A stretch of DNA of 64,000 nt from Rhodobacteraceae bacterium EhC02 (GTDB lineage Bacteria; Pseudomonadota; Alphaproteobacteria; Rhodobacterales; Rhodobacteraceae), in the NCBI GenBank assembly GCA_001650895.1, contig LXYH01000059.1, forward strand, positions 62,001 through 126,000, given 5' to 3'. Under the pieces are notes generated by a model. It saw only the letters and a program-made list of their open reading frames with translations, was not told where the DNA came from and did no database searches. Of this stretch, positions 7,497 to 16,552 are shown piece by piece; positions within the stretch are counted from its first letter, which is position 1; each line of letters starts with the position of its first letter. The position numbers and the translations under genes were made by a program.

Positions 7497-8944
7497 CAGG
7501 CTATCCTTTCCAGGGGGCGGCTGGGGGTGTCGTGCATGGCGATCACCTTGCCGGGGTTCATCAGGTTGTCCGGGTCGATCGCGGCCTTGATCGTGCGGCA
7601 GAGCGCGAGGGCCACGGGATCCTTGTAGAGCGGAAGCTCGTCCCGCTTGGCAAGGCCGATGCCGTGTTCGGCCGAGATCGAGCCACCCATCCCGGCCACA
7701 AGGTCATGCACGATGCGGTTGAAGGCGTCGTAATGGGCCAGGAAATCGGCATCCGTCATGGTCGCGGGGCGGGTCAGGTTGAAATGGATATTGCCGTCGC
7801 CGAAATGGCCGAAGGGGCAGGGGCGCACATCGGGCATATGCGCCCGGCAGGCCGCGATGCCACGGGTGATGAATTCCGCCACCCGCGAGACGGGCACAGC
7901 CACGTCATGCTTGATCGAGGCACCGGCGTGTTTCTGCATGTCGGACATCGCTTCGCGCAAGGACCAGAGCGCCTGCGACTGGGTCTGCGACGTGGCTATG
8001 ACCGCATCCGGGATCAGCCCGTCCTCCATCGCCTGCGCCAGCGCGCGTTCCATGCGCGCCTCGAGCCCGGCGCCGGGGTCGGGCGAGGTGAGTTCGATCA
8101 GCACATAGGTCGGATGCGGGTCCGCCAGCGGATCGCGCGCGCCGGGCAGGTGATCCAGCACCATCTGGATGCCGAAACGTTCGATGTATTCGAAGGCGCC
8201 AAGGCTGTCGCCGCAGCGGGCGCGCAGGATGTCGAAGATCGCCAGCGCCTGTTCGGGCCCCGCGCAGGCGGCCATGGCCGTTACGGTCGCGGCGGGGCGC
8301 GGGAACAGACGCAGCACGGCCGCGGTGATGATGCCCAGCGTGCCTTCGGCCCCGATCATCAGGTCGCGCAGCGCGTAGCCCGTGTTGTCCTTGCGCAGCG
8401 CGCTGAGGGTGTTCAGCACCTCGCCCGAAGGCAGAACCGCCTCGATGCCCAGCACAAGGTCGCGCGTGGTGCCATAGCGCAGCACTGCGGTGCCGCCCGC
8501 GTTGGTCGACAGGTTCCCGCCGATCTGGCAGGTCCCTTGCGAGGCGAGCGACAGCGGGAAAAGCTGGCCCGCGTCATCGGCGGCCGTCTGGATCGCGGCT
8601 AGGGTGCAACCCGCCTCGACCGTGAGGGTGGCGTTCAGCGGATCGACCGCGCGGATCCGGTTCATCCGGCCCATGGCGATCACCACGGCCCCGTCAGGCA
8701 CGCCGCCGCCGACCAACCCAGTGTTGCCGCCCTGGGGCACCATGGGCACGCGCGCGGCATGGCAGAGGCGGACCACGGCGGATACCTCATCGGTGCTGGC
8801 GGGGCGCACCACGGCCAGCGCATGACCCTTCCAGCGGCCGCGATCCTCGACCTCGTGCGGGGCAAGGCGCGCGGGATCGGTCCAGACATGGGCATCCCCC
8901 ACCGCCGCGCGCAGATCCGCCAGAAGATCGGCGGGCAGGGTCAT
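7496..8944 (-). CDS. FAD-linked oxidase (GlcD/D-lactate dehydrogenase family)
   Basis: A 482-residue flavoprotein of the VAO/PCMH family. The FAD-binding domain contains PMVPQGGNTGLVGGGVP and later QIGGNLSTNAGGTAVLRYGTTRDLVLG; the C-terminal FAD-oxidase domain ends NPGKVIA. Family members oxidise D-2-hydroxy acids such as glycolate, D-lactate or D-2-hydroxyglutarate and pass electrons to the quinone pool or a flavoprotein. No GlcE or GlcF partner is next to it, so it is likely a single-subunit enzyme. Its start overlaps the stop of the ThDP-enzyme gene by 4 bases. In this operon glycolate or another 2-hydroxy acid is a reasonable substrate (inference). Confidence 0.9.
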   Translation of the reverse strand: MTLPADLLADLRAAVGDAHVWTDPARLAPHEVEDRGRWKGHALAVVRPASTDEVSAVVRLCHAARVPMVPQGGNTGLVGGGVPDGAVVIAMGRMNRIRAVDPLNATLTVEAGCTLAAIQTAADDAGQLFPLSLASQGTCQIGGNLSTNAGGTAVLRYGTTRDLVLGIEAVLPSGEVLNTLSALRKDNTGYALRDLMIGAEGTLGIITAAVLRLFPRPAATVTAMAACAGPEQALAIFDILRARCGDSLGAFEYIERFGIQMVLDHLPGARDPLADPHPTYVLIELTSPDPGAGLEARMERALAQAMEDGLIPDAVIATSQTQSQALWSLREAMSDMQKHAGASIKHDVAVPVSRVAEFITRGIAACRAHMPDVRPCPFGHFGDGNIHFNLTRPATMTDADFLAHYDAFNRIVHDLVAGMGGSISAEHGIGLAKRDELPLYKDPVALALCRTIKAAIDPDNLMNPGKVIAMHDTPSRPLERIA

Positions 8945-10632
8945 GCCTTGACGCCGGCGGCGGCGCGCAGCTTGGCGATGGTTGTGCGCGAGGTGATCTG
9001 TTCGGGATCGGTCACCAGTTCCAGCACCGCAGGCCGCCCCGAGGCGCGGGCGCGCTCCAGCGCCGGGCCGAAATCGGCGGTGGCGGTCACGCGTTCGGCA
9101 TGGCAGCCATAGCCTTCGGCCATGCGCACGAAATCATGGGTCTTGAGTTCCGTGCCCGACACCCGCAGCGGGTGGTCGCGTTCCTGGTGCATGCGGATCG
9201 TGCCATACATGCCGTTATTGAACAAAAGCACGATGGGCGTGGCCCCGTATTGCGCGGCGACCGTCAGTTCCTGCCCGCTCATCATGAAGCCGCCATCGCC
9301 CACCATCGACAACACCAGCCGCCCCGGATTGAGCAGGCTTGCAGCCACGGCGGCGGGCACCGAATACCCCATGGAGCCGCAGGTCGATCCGATCTCGCGC
9401 CCCGGTCGGCCAAAGCGCAGGAACCGCTGCGCCCAGCCGGTGTGATTGCCCGCGTCCAGCGTGATGACCGTGTCGGCGGGCAGCGCATCGCGGATATCGC
9501 AAAGCGCCTGTCCCATGTCCAGCGCCCAGCCGCCATCGGCGGGACGGGCGGTATCGGCCATGTATTCGCCGCGCAGCGTGGCGCACCAGTCGCCCCATTT
9601 GTTCTGCCGGGCCAGATCGACACCGCCCAGCGCCAGCGCCAGTCCCTCCATATCGGCGGCAATCCCCAGTTCGGGACCATAGACGCGGCCGATCTCGTCG
9701 GGGTCGGGATGCACATGGATCAGGCGTTGCCGGGTCTCGGGCGGGGTCAGGTTGGTATAGCCCTTCGTGGTCATCTCGCCCAGGCGCGCGCCCAGGACCA
9801 GCACCATGTCGGCCTCGGCCATGCGTTTGTGCAGCGCTGCTGCGGTGGCGGTGCCGAACTCGCCCACGTAGCTGTCCGAGCGGTTGTCGATCGCGTCCTG
9901 ACGCCGGAACGACGTGGTCACCGGCAGGCGGTTGCCTTCGGCAAAGCGACGGATGGCATCCGCTGCGGCATCGGTCCAGCCAGAGCCGCCCAGCAGCAGC
10001 ATCGGGCGTTCGGCCTGCGCCAGAAGATCGGTGATCTGCGTCACCTGCGCTGGCGTCACCTGCGCGCGGGTGACGCTATAGGGGCGCGCATCCGCGACGG
10101 TGACGGCTGTGGTCAGCATGTCCTCGGGCAGGGCCAGAACCACCGGGCCGGGGCGGCCCGATGTGGCCACGCGAAACGCGCGGGCCATGTATTCGGGCAC
10201 CCGTTCGGGGCTGTCGATCTGGGCCACCCATTTGGCAAGGCCGCCGAACATCTGCTTGTAATCGACCTCCTGGAACGCCTCGCGGTCGATCATGTCGCGC
10301 CCGACCTGGCCGATCAGCAGGATCATCGGCGTGCTGTCCTGCTGGGCGATATGCACCCCGATGCAGGCATGACAGGCGCCGGGGCCGCGCGTGACCATGG
10401 CGATGCCGGGCTTGCCGGTCAGCTTGCCGTAAGCCTCGGCCATGTTGGCGGCGCCGGCCTCGTGGCGGGCGTTGATCAGGGTGAAGCGGTCAGAAACATC
10501 GTGCAGCGCATCCAGCACCTCGAGATAGCTTTCGCCCGGCACGCAGAAGGCGGTATCGGCCCCATGCACCAGAAGCTGATCCACAAGAGCCTTGCCCGCC
10601 GTGCGCGCCGTTGAAGTATTGGCCTGTGTCAT
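8941..10632 (-). CDS. Thiamine diphosphate-dependent enzyme (acetolactate synthase/glyoxylate carboligase-like)
   Basis: A 563-residue ThDP enzyme with the three-domain layout of the acetolactate synthase family. The N-terminal Pyr domain has the catalytic Glu in NARHEAG (Glu58). The C-terminal PP domain has the VGDGG...NN cofactor motif (about 444-473). I chose the ATG at 10632 because it has AAGGAG upstream and begins MTQANTS; the longer frame runs through the promoter palindromes. It is first in a tightly coupled minus-strand operon and diverges from a FadR-type regulator. It could carboligate glyoxylate or decarboxylate a 2-oxo acid; the sequence alone does not decide. Confidence 0.88.
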   Translation of the reverse strand: MTQANTSTARTAGKALVDQLLVHGADTAFCVPGESYLEVLDALHDVSDRFTLINARHEAGAANMAEAYGKLTGKPGIAMVTRGPGACHACIGVHIAQQDSTPMILLIGQVGRDMIDREAFQEVDYKQMFGGLAKWVAQIDSPERVPEYMARAFRVATSGRPGPVVLALPEDMLTTAVTVADARPYSVTRAQVTPAQVTQITDLLAQAERPMLLLGGSGWTDAAADAIRRFAEGNRLPVTTSFRRQDAIDNRSDSYVGEFGTATAAALHKRMAEADMVLVLGARLGEMTTKGYTNLTPPETRQRLIHVHPDPDEIGRVYGPELGIAADMEGLALALGGVDLARQNKWGDWCATLRGEYMADTARPADGGWALDMGQALCDIRDALPADTVITLDAGNHTGWAQRFLRFGRPGREIGSTCGSMGYSVPAAVAASLLNPGRLVLSMVGDGGFMMSGQELTVAAQYGATPIVLLFNNGMYGTIRMHQERDHPLRVSGTELKTHDFVRMAEGYGCHAERVTATADFGPALERARASGRPAVLELVTDPEQITSRTTIAKLRAAAGVKA

Positions 10633-10681
10633 CGCCCGCTCCTTGCTGTTCTTGTCCCTGTCTCGCCCGAACGGCTTGGGG

Positions 10682-10700
10682 TTGTCAATAATGTTTACAA
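10682..10700. promoter_or_regulatory. Putative operator TTGTCAA-N5-TTTACAA, site 1
   Basis: TTGTCAATAATGTTTACAA is a near-palindrome. It lies 50 bases upstream of the ThDP-enzyme start and about 100 bases upstream of the GntR-family regulator gene. Sixteen of 19 bases, and both arms, are shared with the site at 20391-20409 in front of the TRAP transporter genes. TTGT/ACAA half-sites are usual for GntR-family operators. It is an AT-rich island in GC-rich DNA. Confidence 0.6.
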
Positions 10701-10731
10701 CATGCACCGGGATGTGCATGCTGCATCCCGG
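10701..10731. promoter_or_regulatory. Overlapping inverted repeats next to operator site 1
   Basis: CATGCAC (10701-10707) and GTGCATG (10714-10720) form one perfect inverted repeat. CCGGGATG (10707-10714) and CATCCCGG (10724-10731) form a second one that interleaves with it. They could be a further regulator site or a hairpin in the leader of the regulator transcript. Confidence 0.4.
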
Positions 10732-10798
10732 AGAGAGGAGACCAGCCGGAAATGCCCATGTTCGTTACTGCCAGACCTGTCCGTATCGGATGTTCGCG

Positions 10799-11539
10799 AT
10801 GACACCGCCCGGCAAATCCGAGGATCCGCTGCTGAACGCCACGATCCGCAAGCGCGAGACGCTGGCCGACCAGATCTATGGCCGCATTCTTGAACTGATC
10901 GCCTCGGGGCAGCTGGCCGAAGGCGACAAGCTGCCGTCCGAGCATCAGATCAGCGAAAGGTTCGAGGTGTCGCGCCCCGTGGTGCGCGAAGCGCTGGCGC
11001 GGTTGCGCGATGACGGGATCGTGGCGGCCCAGCACGGTGTGGGCAGTTTCGTGCGCCGCCGCCCGCCACAGGGCCTGATCGAACATGCGCGCGCCGATGA
11101 CGTGGCGGGGTTGATGCGCTGCATGGAGGCGCGCCTGTCGCTTGAGGCCGCCGCCGCCCGCCATGCCGCCCTGCGCGCCACCCCGCGCGACATCGAACGG
11201 ATCGAGGCGGCGCTGGATCACATGGAACACACGATGCGCGCCCGCAAACCCGTGCGCGAGGCCGATTTCGATTTTCACATGGCCGTGGCCGAAGCCAGCG
11301 GCAACGAAATTTTCTGCGACATGCTGAACGCGACGCGCGGTCTGATGCTGCAGGCCATCGGGGTGGCGCAACAATTGACCAGCGCGGGCAGCGAGGCGCG
11401 GATCGAGGCGGTTCTGGACGAACACCGCCAGATCCTCGAGGCGATCCGCAGCCGCGACGCCGAGGGCGCGGAACTGCTGATGAGCTATCATCTGGTCCAG
11501 GCCCGCCGCCGCGTCACCGATCAGGAGCGGCGGGCATGA
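10799..11539 (+). CDS. FadR/GntR family transcriptional regulator (FCD domain)
   Basis: A 246-residue regulator. The N-terminal winged helix-turn-helix (about 15-85) contains QIYGRILELIASGQLAEGDKLPSEHQISERFEVSRPVVREALARLRDDGIV, the GntR signature. The C-terminal FCD ligand domain (about 100-235) carries the metal/ligand residues in DFDFHMAVAEASGN and the EHRQILEAIRSRD segment. I start at the ATG giving MTPPGKSEDP; an ATG nine bases earlier is possible. It is divergent from the ThDP-enzyme operon with palindromes in between, so it probably controls the island, usually as a repressor released by a pathway acid. Confidence 0.9.
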   Translation: MTPPGKSEDPLLNATIRKRETLADQIYGRILELIASGQLAEGDKLPSEHQISERFEVSRPVVREALARLRDDGIVAAQHGVGSFVRRRPPQGLIEHARADDVAGLMRCMEARLSLEAAAARHAALRATPRDIERIEAALDHMEHTMRARKPVREADFDFHMAVAEASGNEIFCDMLNATRGLMLQAIGVAQQLTSAGSEARIEAVLDEHRQILEAIRSRDAEGAELLMSYHLVQARRRVTDQERRA

Positions 11540-11544
11540 GGCGA

Positions 11545-12303
11545 TCAGCCCTTGAGGCTGGCAATGACGGCATCCATCTGCCGCGCCAGAAGCCAGCTGT
11601 CGCCCGCCACGGCCACGAAATCGAAGCCGCGCGCGAAATAGCCGCGCGCCAGGTCCGGGCCGAAGCCAAGGATGCCGATGGGCTTGCCTGCGTCTGCGGC
11701 AAGGCTGCGGGCATGGTCGATCATGGCCTGCGCATCGGGGTGTTGCGCGCCGCCCAGGTGACCCATGGCCGCCGACAGATCGGCGGGGCCGACAAAGATC
11801 GCATCCACACCCGGCACAGCCGCGATCTGCGGGATGGCCGCCACCGCCTGCGGGGTTTCGACCTGCACGATCACGCAAAGATCGGCGACATGGTCTTTCA
11901 GATAACCCGGATCGCGCCCGTAATTGTTGGCCCGCGTGGTCATGGACAGCCCGCGCATCCCGTGCGGCGGATAGCGCGTGTAGCTGACGGCGCGGGCCGC
12001 ATCCCCGGCGCTGTCGATCATCGGAAACATCAGGCTGCGCGCGCCCAGATCCAGCACCCGCTTGACCGTCACGGGTTCGGCGCTTGGCACCCGCACCACG
12101 GCTTCGACCGGTCCCGCCATGGCCGCCCGCAGGTGATGCACGACGGAATCCAGCCCCGTGGGCGAATGTTCCATGTCGATCAGCAGCCAGTCCGCGCCGC
12201 TGCCTGCGGCGATTTCCGTGGCGGCGGGTGCATCCAGCGACAGCCACAGCCCTGCCATGGGCCGCTTTTGGGCCAGACCTGTTTTCAGACGATTGCGCGA
12301 CAT
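11545..12303 (-). CDS. HpcH/HpaI family aldolase
   Basis: A 252-residue class II (metal-dependent) aldolase of the HpaI family, which cleaves 2-keto-3-deoxy or 4-hydroxy-2-oxo acids to pyruvate and an aldehyde. Residues matching the HpaI active site are visible: His46 in IDMEHSPTG, Arg71 in RVPSAEP, Glu149 in VIVQVETPQ and Asp175 in VGPADLSAAMG. The upstream extension of the frame runs into the dehydratase gene on the other strand, so the start is MSRNRLK. It converges with the regulator gene and diverges from the dehydratase. It could split a 2-keto-3-deoxy-pentonate to pyruvate and glycolaldehyde (inference). Confidence 0.9.
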   Translation of the reverse strand: MSRNRLKTGLAQKRPMAGLWLSLDAPAATEIAAGSGADWLLIDMEHSPTGLDSVVHHLRAAMAGPVEAVVRVPSAEPVTVKRVLDLGARSLMFPMIDSAGDAARAVSYTRYPPHGMRGLSMTTRANNYGRDPGYLKDHVADLCVIVQVETPQAVAAIPQIAAVPGVDAIFVGPADLSAAMGHLGGAQHPDAQAMIDHARSLAADAGKPIGILGFGPDLARGYFARGFDFVAVAGDSWLLARQMDAVIASLKG

Positions 12304-12384
12304 GGAACCTCCCGTTTCCTCAGCCCTTGACCTGACCGCTATAGCCGCAATTCCCGCAGCCCCCAAGTCCCGAAGGATCCTCCG

Positions 12385-14115
12385 ATGACCAAGACCCCCG
12401 ATACACTGCGATCTGCCCGATGGTTCGCCCCGGACGATCTGCGCAGCTTCGGCCACCGCTCGCGCATGATGCAGCTCGGCTATGCCGAGGAAGAGTTCCG
12501 GGGCAAGCCAATCATCGGTGTCCTGAACACATGGTCCGAGATCAATTCCTGCCACGGCCATTTTCCCGAACGCGCCAAGGAGGTGAAGCGCGGTGTTCTG
12601 CAGGCCGGGGGCTTTCCGGTCGAGATGCCGGTGCTGTCGGTGGACGAGCAGTTCACCAAACCCACCTCGATGATCTATCGCAACATGCTGGCGATGGAGA
12701 CCGAGGAGGTGATCCGCTCGCACCCCTTTGACGGCGTCGTGCTGATGGGGGGCTGCGACAAGACCACGCCCGCGCTGATCATGGGAGCGCTGTCGGCGGG
12801 CGTGCCCTTCATCTACATGCCTGCGGGGCCGATGCTGCGCGGCAATTACGCGGGGCGCGTGCTGGGATCAGGCTCGGATGCCTGGAAATACTGGGACGAG
12901 CGACGCGCGGGCAATATCTCGGACGCGGAATGGCGCGGCGTGCAGGGCGGGATCGCGCGCAGCCACGGGGTCTGCATGACGATGGGAACCGCCAGCACGA
13001 TGACCGCCATCGCGGATTCGCTGGGCCTGACGCTGCCCGGTGCCTCGTCGATCCCCGCCGTCGACAGCAACCACGGCCGCATGGCCAGCGGCAGCGGGCG
13101 GCGCATCGTCGACATGGTCTGGGAGGATCTGACGCCCGACCGGATCGTGACCCCCGCCGCCGTGCGCAATGCCGCAATCGTGGCGATGGCGACGGGCTGT
13201 TCCACCAATGCGGTGGTGCATCTGATCGCCATGGCGCGGCGGGCGGGTGTCGATCTGAGCCTTGACGATCTGGATGCGCTGGGGCGCGTGACGCCCTTGC
13301 TGGCCAATATCCGCCCCTCGGGCAGCGATTACCTGATGGAGGATTTCTATTACGCGGGCGGTTTGCTGGCGATGATGAAGCAGATATCGGACCGGCTGGA
13401 TCTGTCCTGCATGACGGTGGCAGGCACCACGGTGGGCGAGAATATCGCCGCCGCGCAGGTCTACAACGACGACGTGATCCGCCCGCTGTCGAACCCGGTC
13501 TATGCCGAGGGGTCGCTGGCGGTGCTGCGCGGCAACCTGTGCCCCGATGGCGCGGTGATCAAGCCCGCCGCCTGCGATCCGAAATTCTATACCCATGAAG
13601 GCCCGGCGCTGGTCTTCGACAGCTACGCGCAGATGAAGAAGGCGGTGGATGACGAAACCCTCGAGGTGACGCCGGATCATGTCATGGTGCTGCGCAACGC
13701 GGGGCCGCTGGGGGGGCCGGGCTTTCCCGAATGGGGGATGCTGCCCATTCCCAAGGCGCTTCTGAAACAGGGGCATCGCGACATGCTGCGGATTTCGGAC
13801 GCGCGGATGTCGGGCACATCCTATGGCGCCTGCGTGCTGCATGTCGCCCCCGAGGCGTTCATCGGCGGGCCGCTGGCCCTGCTCAAGACCGGCGATACCG
13901 TGCGGCTGGATCTGGCCGCGCGGCGTCTGGACATGCTGGTGCCCGAGGCCGAGCTGGAGGCGCGCCGCGCCGCATGGACCCCGCCGGAACCGAGGTATCA
14001 GCGTGGCTGGGGCTACATGTTCTCGAAACACGTGGGGCAGGCCGATACGGGCTGCGATTTCGACTACCTGACACGCGCACATGGCCCCGCCGCGGGCGAG
14101 CCGGACATCTTCTGA
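12385..14115 (+). CDS. IlvD/Edd family sugar-acid dehydratase (L-arabinonate dehydratase-like)
   Basis: A 576-residue iron-sulfur dehydratase. Cys56 (INSCHGHF), Cys124 (MGGCDKTTP) and Cys197 (SHGVCMTMG) match the three cluster ligands of Rhizobium L-arabinonate dehydratase at a constant offset of three. Lys126, next to Cys124, fits the carbamylated lysine that binds Mg. The length also fits the sugar-acid branch rather than IlvD of valine synthesis. It dehydrates an aldonate to a 2-keto-3-deoxy acid. It leads a plus-strand operon in which its stop codon overlaps the start of the DapA-family gene, and a 2,5-dioxopentanoate-type dehydrogenase follows, which supports a pentonate substrate. Confidence 0.92.
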   Translation: MTKTPDTLRSARWFAPDDLRSFGHRSRMMQLGYAEEEFRGKPIIGVLNTWSEINSCHGHFPERAKEVKRGVLQAGGFPVEMPVLSVDEQFTKPTSMIYRNMLAMETEEVIRSHPFDGVVLMGGCDKTTPALIMGALSAGVPFIYMPAGPMLRGNYAGRVLGSGSDAWKYWDERRAGNISDAEWRGVQGGIARSHGVCMTMGTASTMTAIADSLGLTLPGASSIPAVDSNHGRMASGSGRRIVDMVWEDLTPDRIVTPAAVRNAAIVAMATGCSTNAVVHLIAMARRAGVDLSLDDLDALGRVTPLLANIRPSGSDYLMEDFYYAGGLLAMMKQISDRLDLSCMTVAGTTVGENIAAAQVYNDDVIRPLSNPVYAEGSLAVLRGNLCPDGAVIKPAACDPKFYTHEGPALVFDSYAQMKKAVDDETLEVTPDHVMVLRNAGPLGGPGFPEWGMLPIPKALLKQGHRDMLRISDARMSGTSYGACVLHVAPEAFIGGPLALLKTGDTVRLDLAARRLDMLVPEAELEARRAAWTPPEPRYQRGWGYMFSKHVGQADTGCDFDYLTRAHGPAAGEPDIF

Positions 14116-15014
14116 TGGGACATGATCTTGACATCGCCTTGACCGGCATCTCGGGCATCCTCGTCACCCCCTATGACTCGCAAGGCGAGATCGCGCCGGA
14201 TCGGCTGGAGCCGATCATCGACCGCGCGCTGGGGGCAGGGATGCATATCCCCGTGGTCAACGGCAACACGGGCGAATTCTATGCGCTGACAACGGATGAG
14301 GCCTGCGCCATGGCGGCGACGGTCGTGGGGATGGTCGGTGACCGTGCGCCCGTTCTGGCCGGTATCGGGCGCGGCATCCGCGATGCCTGCCGTCTGGCGC
14401 GGGTGTCGGCGGATGCCGGGGCGGCGGCGCTGATGGTGCATCAGCCGCCCGATCCCTTCGTGGCCCCGCGCGGGATCGTGGACTATCTGCATGCGATCAA
14501 CGACGCGTCCGGCGGGTTGCCGATGATGCTTTACCTGCGCAATGACGCGATCGGCACCGATGCCATTGCCGCACTCTGCGCGGTGCCCGGTGTGCGCGGC
14601 GTCAAATGGGCCACGCCCAATCCGATGCGCCTGGCCGAGGCGAAAGCCGCCTGTGATCCGGGGATCGTCTGGGTTGGCGGCCTTGCCGAGATCTGGGCGC
14701 CCGCCTTCTATGCGGTGGGGGCGCGGGGCTTTACCTCGGGGTTGATCAATGTCTGGCCGGAACGGTCGATGGCGATCCATGCAGCACTTGAGGCGGGGGA
14801 CTTCGCCCGCGCCAATGCGCTGATCGCAGGCATGAAGGCCTTCGAGGATATCCGCGCCGCCGAAATGAACGGCACCAACGTGACCGGCGTCAAGGCCGCA
14901 CTTGCCGCGATGGGGCAGGACTGCGGGCCGACGCGCCCGCCATCGGCCTGGCCCCTGACCGACGCACAATCCGCGCAACTGGACCGGTTCCTGCGCGAAA
15001 ACAACCTGACCTGA
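14115..15014 (+). CDS. DapA (DHDPS/NAL) family lyase, probable 2-keto-3-deoxy sugar-acid dehydratase or aldolase
   Basis: A 299-residue TIM-barrel class I enzyme. The family motif GNTGE is near residue 50 (NGNTGEFYALT). Tyr140 (MLYLRN) and the Schiff-base Lys164 (GVRGVKWATPN) are in the expected places. The start ATG shares one base with the dehydratase stop (TGATG), so the two are coupled. In the oxidative pentose pathway a DapA-family enzyme converts 2-keto-3-deoxypentonate to 2-oxoglutarate semialdehyde, and the dehydrogenase for that product is 12 bases downstream. An aldolase role remains possible. Confidence 0.88.
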   Translation: MGHDLDIALTGISGILVTPYDSQGEIAPDRLEPIIDRALGAGMHIPVVNGNTGEFYALTTDEACAMAATVVGMVGDRAPVLAGIGRGIRDACRLARVSADAGAAALMVHQPPDPFVAPRGIVDYLHAINDASGGLPMMLYLRNDAIGTDAIAALCAVPGVRGVKWATPNPMRLAEAKAACDPGIVWVGGLAEIWAPAFYAVGARGFTSGLINVWPERSMAIHAALEAGDFARANALIAGMKAFEDIRAAEMNGTNVTGVKAALAAMGQDCGPTRPPSAWPLTDAQSAQLDRFLRENNLT

Positions 15015-15026
15015 AGGACCTGCAAC

Positions 15027-16547
15027 ATGACTTTCATTCCCCACGGACGCCACCTGATCGCAGGCGACTGGATCGCCGGTGCGGTGACGTTCCGCTCTGA
15101 CCCGGCGCATGGACCGGCCCACGCGTTCTCCGAGGCGACGCCCGCGCTGGTCGATCAGGCCTGCCGCGCCGCCGAGGATGCCTTCTGGACCTATGGGCAG
15201 ACAACCCGCGTGGATCGCGCCGCGTTCCTGAATGCCATCGCCGACGAGATCGAGGCCCGCGCGGCGGCGATCACCGCGATCGCCTGCCAGGAAAGCGGCT
15301 TGCCCCAGGCGCGCATCGAAGGCGAGCGCGGGCGCACCACGGGACAGTTGCGCCTGTTCGCGAGCCATATCCTGAAGGATGACCATCTTGATATCCGCAT
15401 CGATCCGGCGCTGCCCGACCGGCAGCCCTTGCCGCGCCCGGAGATCCGCATGATCCAGCGCCCGCTGGGGCCGGTCGCGGTGTTCGGCGCGTCTAACTTT
15501 CCGCTGGCCTTTTCGACCGCCGGGGGCGACACGGCATCAGCGCTGGCGGCGGGATGTCCCGTTGTGCTGCGCGGTCATCAGGCCCATCCCGGCACCGCCG
15601 AGATCGTGGCCGAGGCGTTTCATGCGGCGATCACAGGCTGCGGGATGCCCGCGGGCGTGTTCTCGCTGCTGCAAGGGGGCGGCAATGCGGTGGGCCAGGC
15701 GCTGGTCACGCATCCGCTGATCCGCGCCGTGGGCTTTACCGGCAGTCTGCGCGGGGGGCGGGCCTTGTTCGATCTCTGCGCCGGGCGGCCCGAGCCTATC
15801 CCGTTCTTCGGCGAGCTGGGCAGCATCAACCCGATGTTCCTGCTGCCCGCCGCCATGGCCGCGCGGGCGGAGGGCATCGCACAGGGCTGGGCCGCAAGCC
15901 TGACCATGGGGGCAGGTCAGTTCTGCACCAATCCTGGCGTGGTCATCGCCGTCGCCGGTCCCGATGCTGAGCGCTTTGCCGATACGGCCTGTGCGGCCCT
16001 GGGGCAGGTGGCCGCCCAGACCATGCTGACCGGTGGCATCGCCGAGGCTTACCGGGCGGGCTGCAAGGCCGCCTGCGAGGCACCGGGTGTGCAGACCCTG
16101 ACGGCGGGCGCCGCCGAGGGGAGCGCCGCGCTGCCGGTGCTGCTGCGCGTGACCGGCGATGACTGGCAGGCCAATCCGGCCCTGCATCACGAGGTCTTCG
16201 GCCCCTTGGGTATCCTGATCACCGTCCGCGATACCGCCCAGATGATCGAGATCGCCCGCGCGCTGGAGGGGCAGTTGACCTGCACCCTGCACATGGATGC
16301 GGACGACACAGAGCTTGCGCGCCGCCTGATGCCGGTGCTGGAGCGCAAGGCGGGCCGGGTGCTGGCCAATGGCTATCCCACGGGGGTCGAGGTCTGCGAT
16401 GCCATGGTGCATGGCGGGCCCTATCCCGCCAGCACGAATTTCGGCGCGACAAGCGTGGGCACCATGGCGATCCGCCGGTTCCTGCGGCCTGTCGCCTATC
16501 AGAACATGCCGGGCGCGCTGCTGCCCGCCGAACTGCAAGAAGGATGA
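15027..16547 (+). CDS. Aldehyde dehydrogenase, 2-oxoglutarate semialdehyde (2,5-dioxopentanoate) type
   Basis: A 506-residue NADP-type aldehyde dehydrogenase. The nucleophile is Cys300 in GAGQFCTNPG and the general base is Glu263 in FFGELGSINP, the form typical of alpha-ketoglutarate semialdehyde dehydrogenases. The Rossmann segment is PVAVFGASNFPLAF. Oddly, the lysine normally seen in CPVVVKAHPAHPGT is Arg182 here (CPVVLRGHQAHPGT), which may alter cofactor binding. In the operon it would turn the product of the DapA-family enzyme into 2-oxoglutarate. Confidence 0.92.
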   Translation: MTFIPHGRHLIAGDWIAGAVTFRSDPAHGPAHAFSEATPALVDQACRAAEDAFWTYGQTTRVDRAAFLNAIADEIEARAAAITAIACQESGLPQARIEGERGRTTGQLRLFASHILKDDHLDIRIDPALPDRQPLPRPEIRMIQRPLGPVAVFGASNFPLAFSTAGGDTASALAAGCPVVLRGHQAHPGTAEIVAEAFHAAITGCGMPAGVFSLLQGGGNAVGQALVTHPLIRAVGFTGSLRGGRALFDLCAGRPEPIPFFGELGSINPMFLLPAAMAARAEGIAQGWAASLTMGAGQFCTNPGVVIAVAGPDAERFADTACAALGQVAAQTMLTGGIAEAYRAGCKAACEAPGVQTLTAGAAEGSAALPVLLRVTGDDWQANPALHHEVFGPLGILITVRDTAQMIEIARALEGQLTCTLHMDADDTELARRLMPVLERKAGRVLANGYPTGVEVCDAMVHGGPYPASTNFGATSVGTMAIRRFLRPVAYQNMPGALLPAELQEG

Positions 16548-16552
16548 ACGTG

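Noticed and set aside
10592-10798. Longer N-terminus for the FadR-type regulator (315 residues)
   Set aside because: The added residues would run through the operator palindromes and have no family similarity; the ATG at 10799 gives a normal length.
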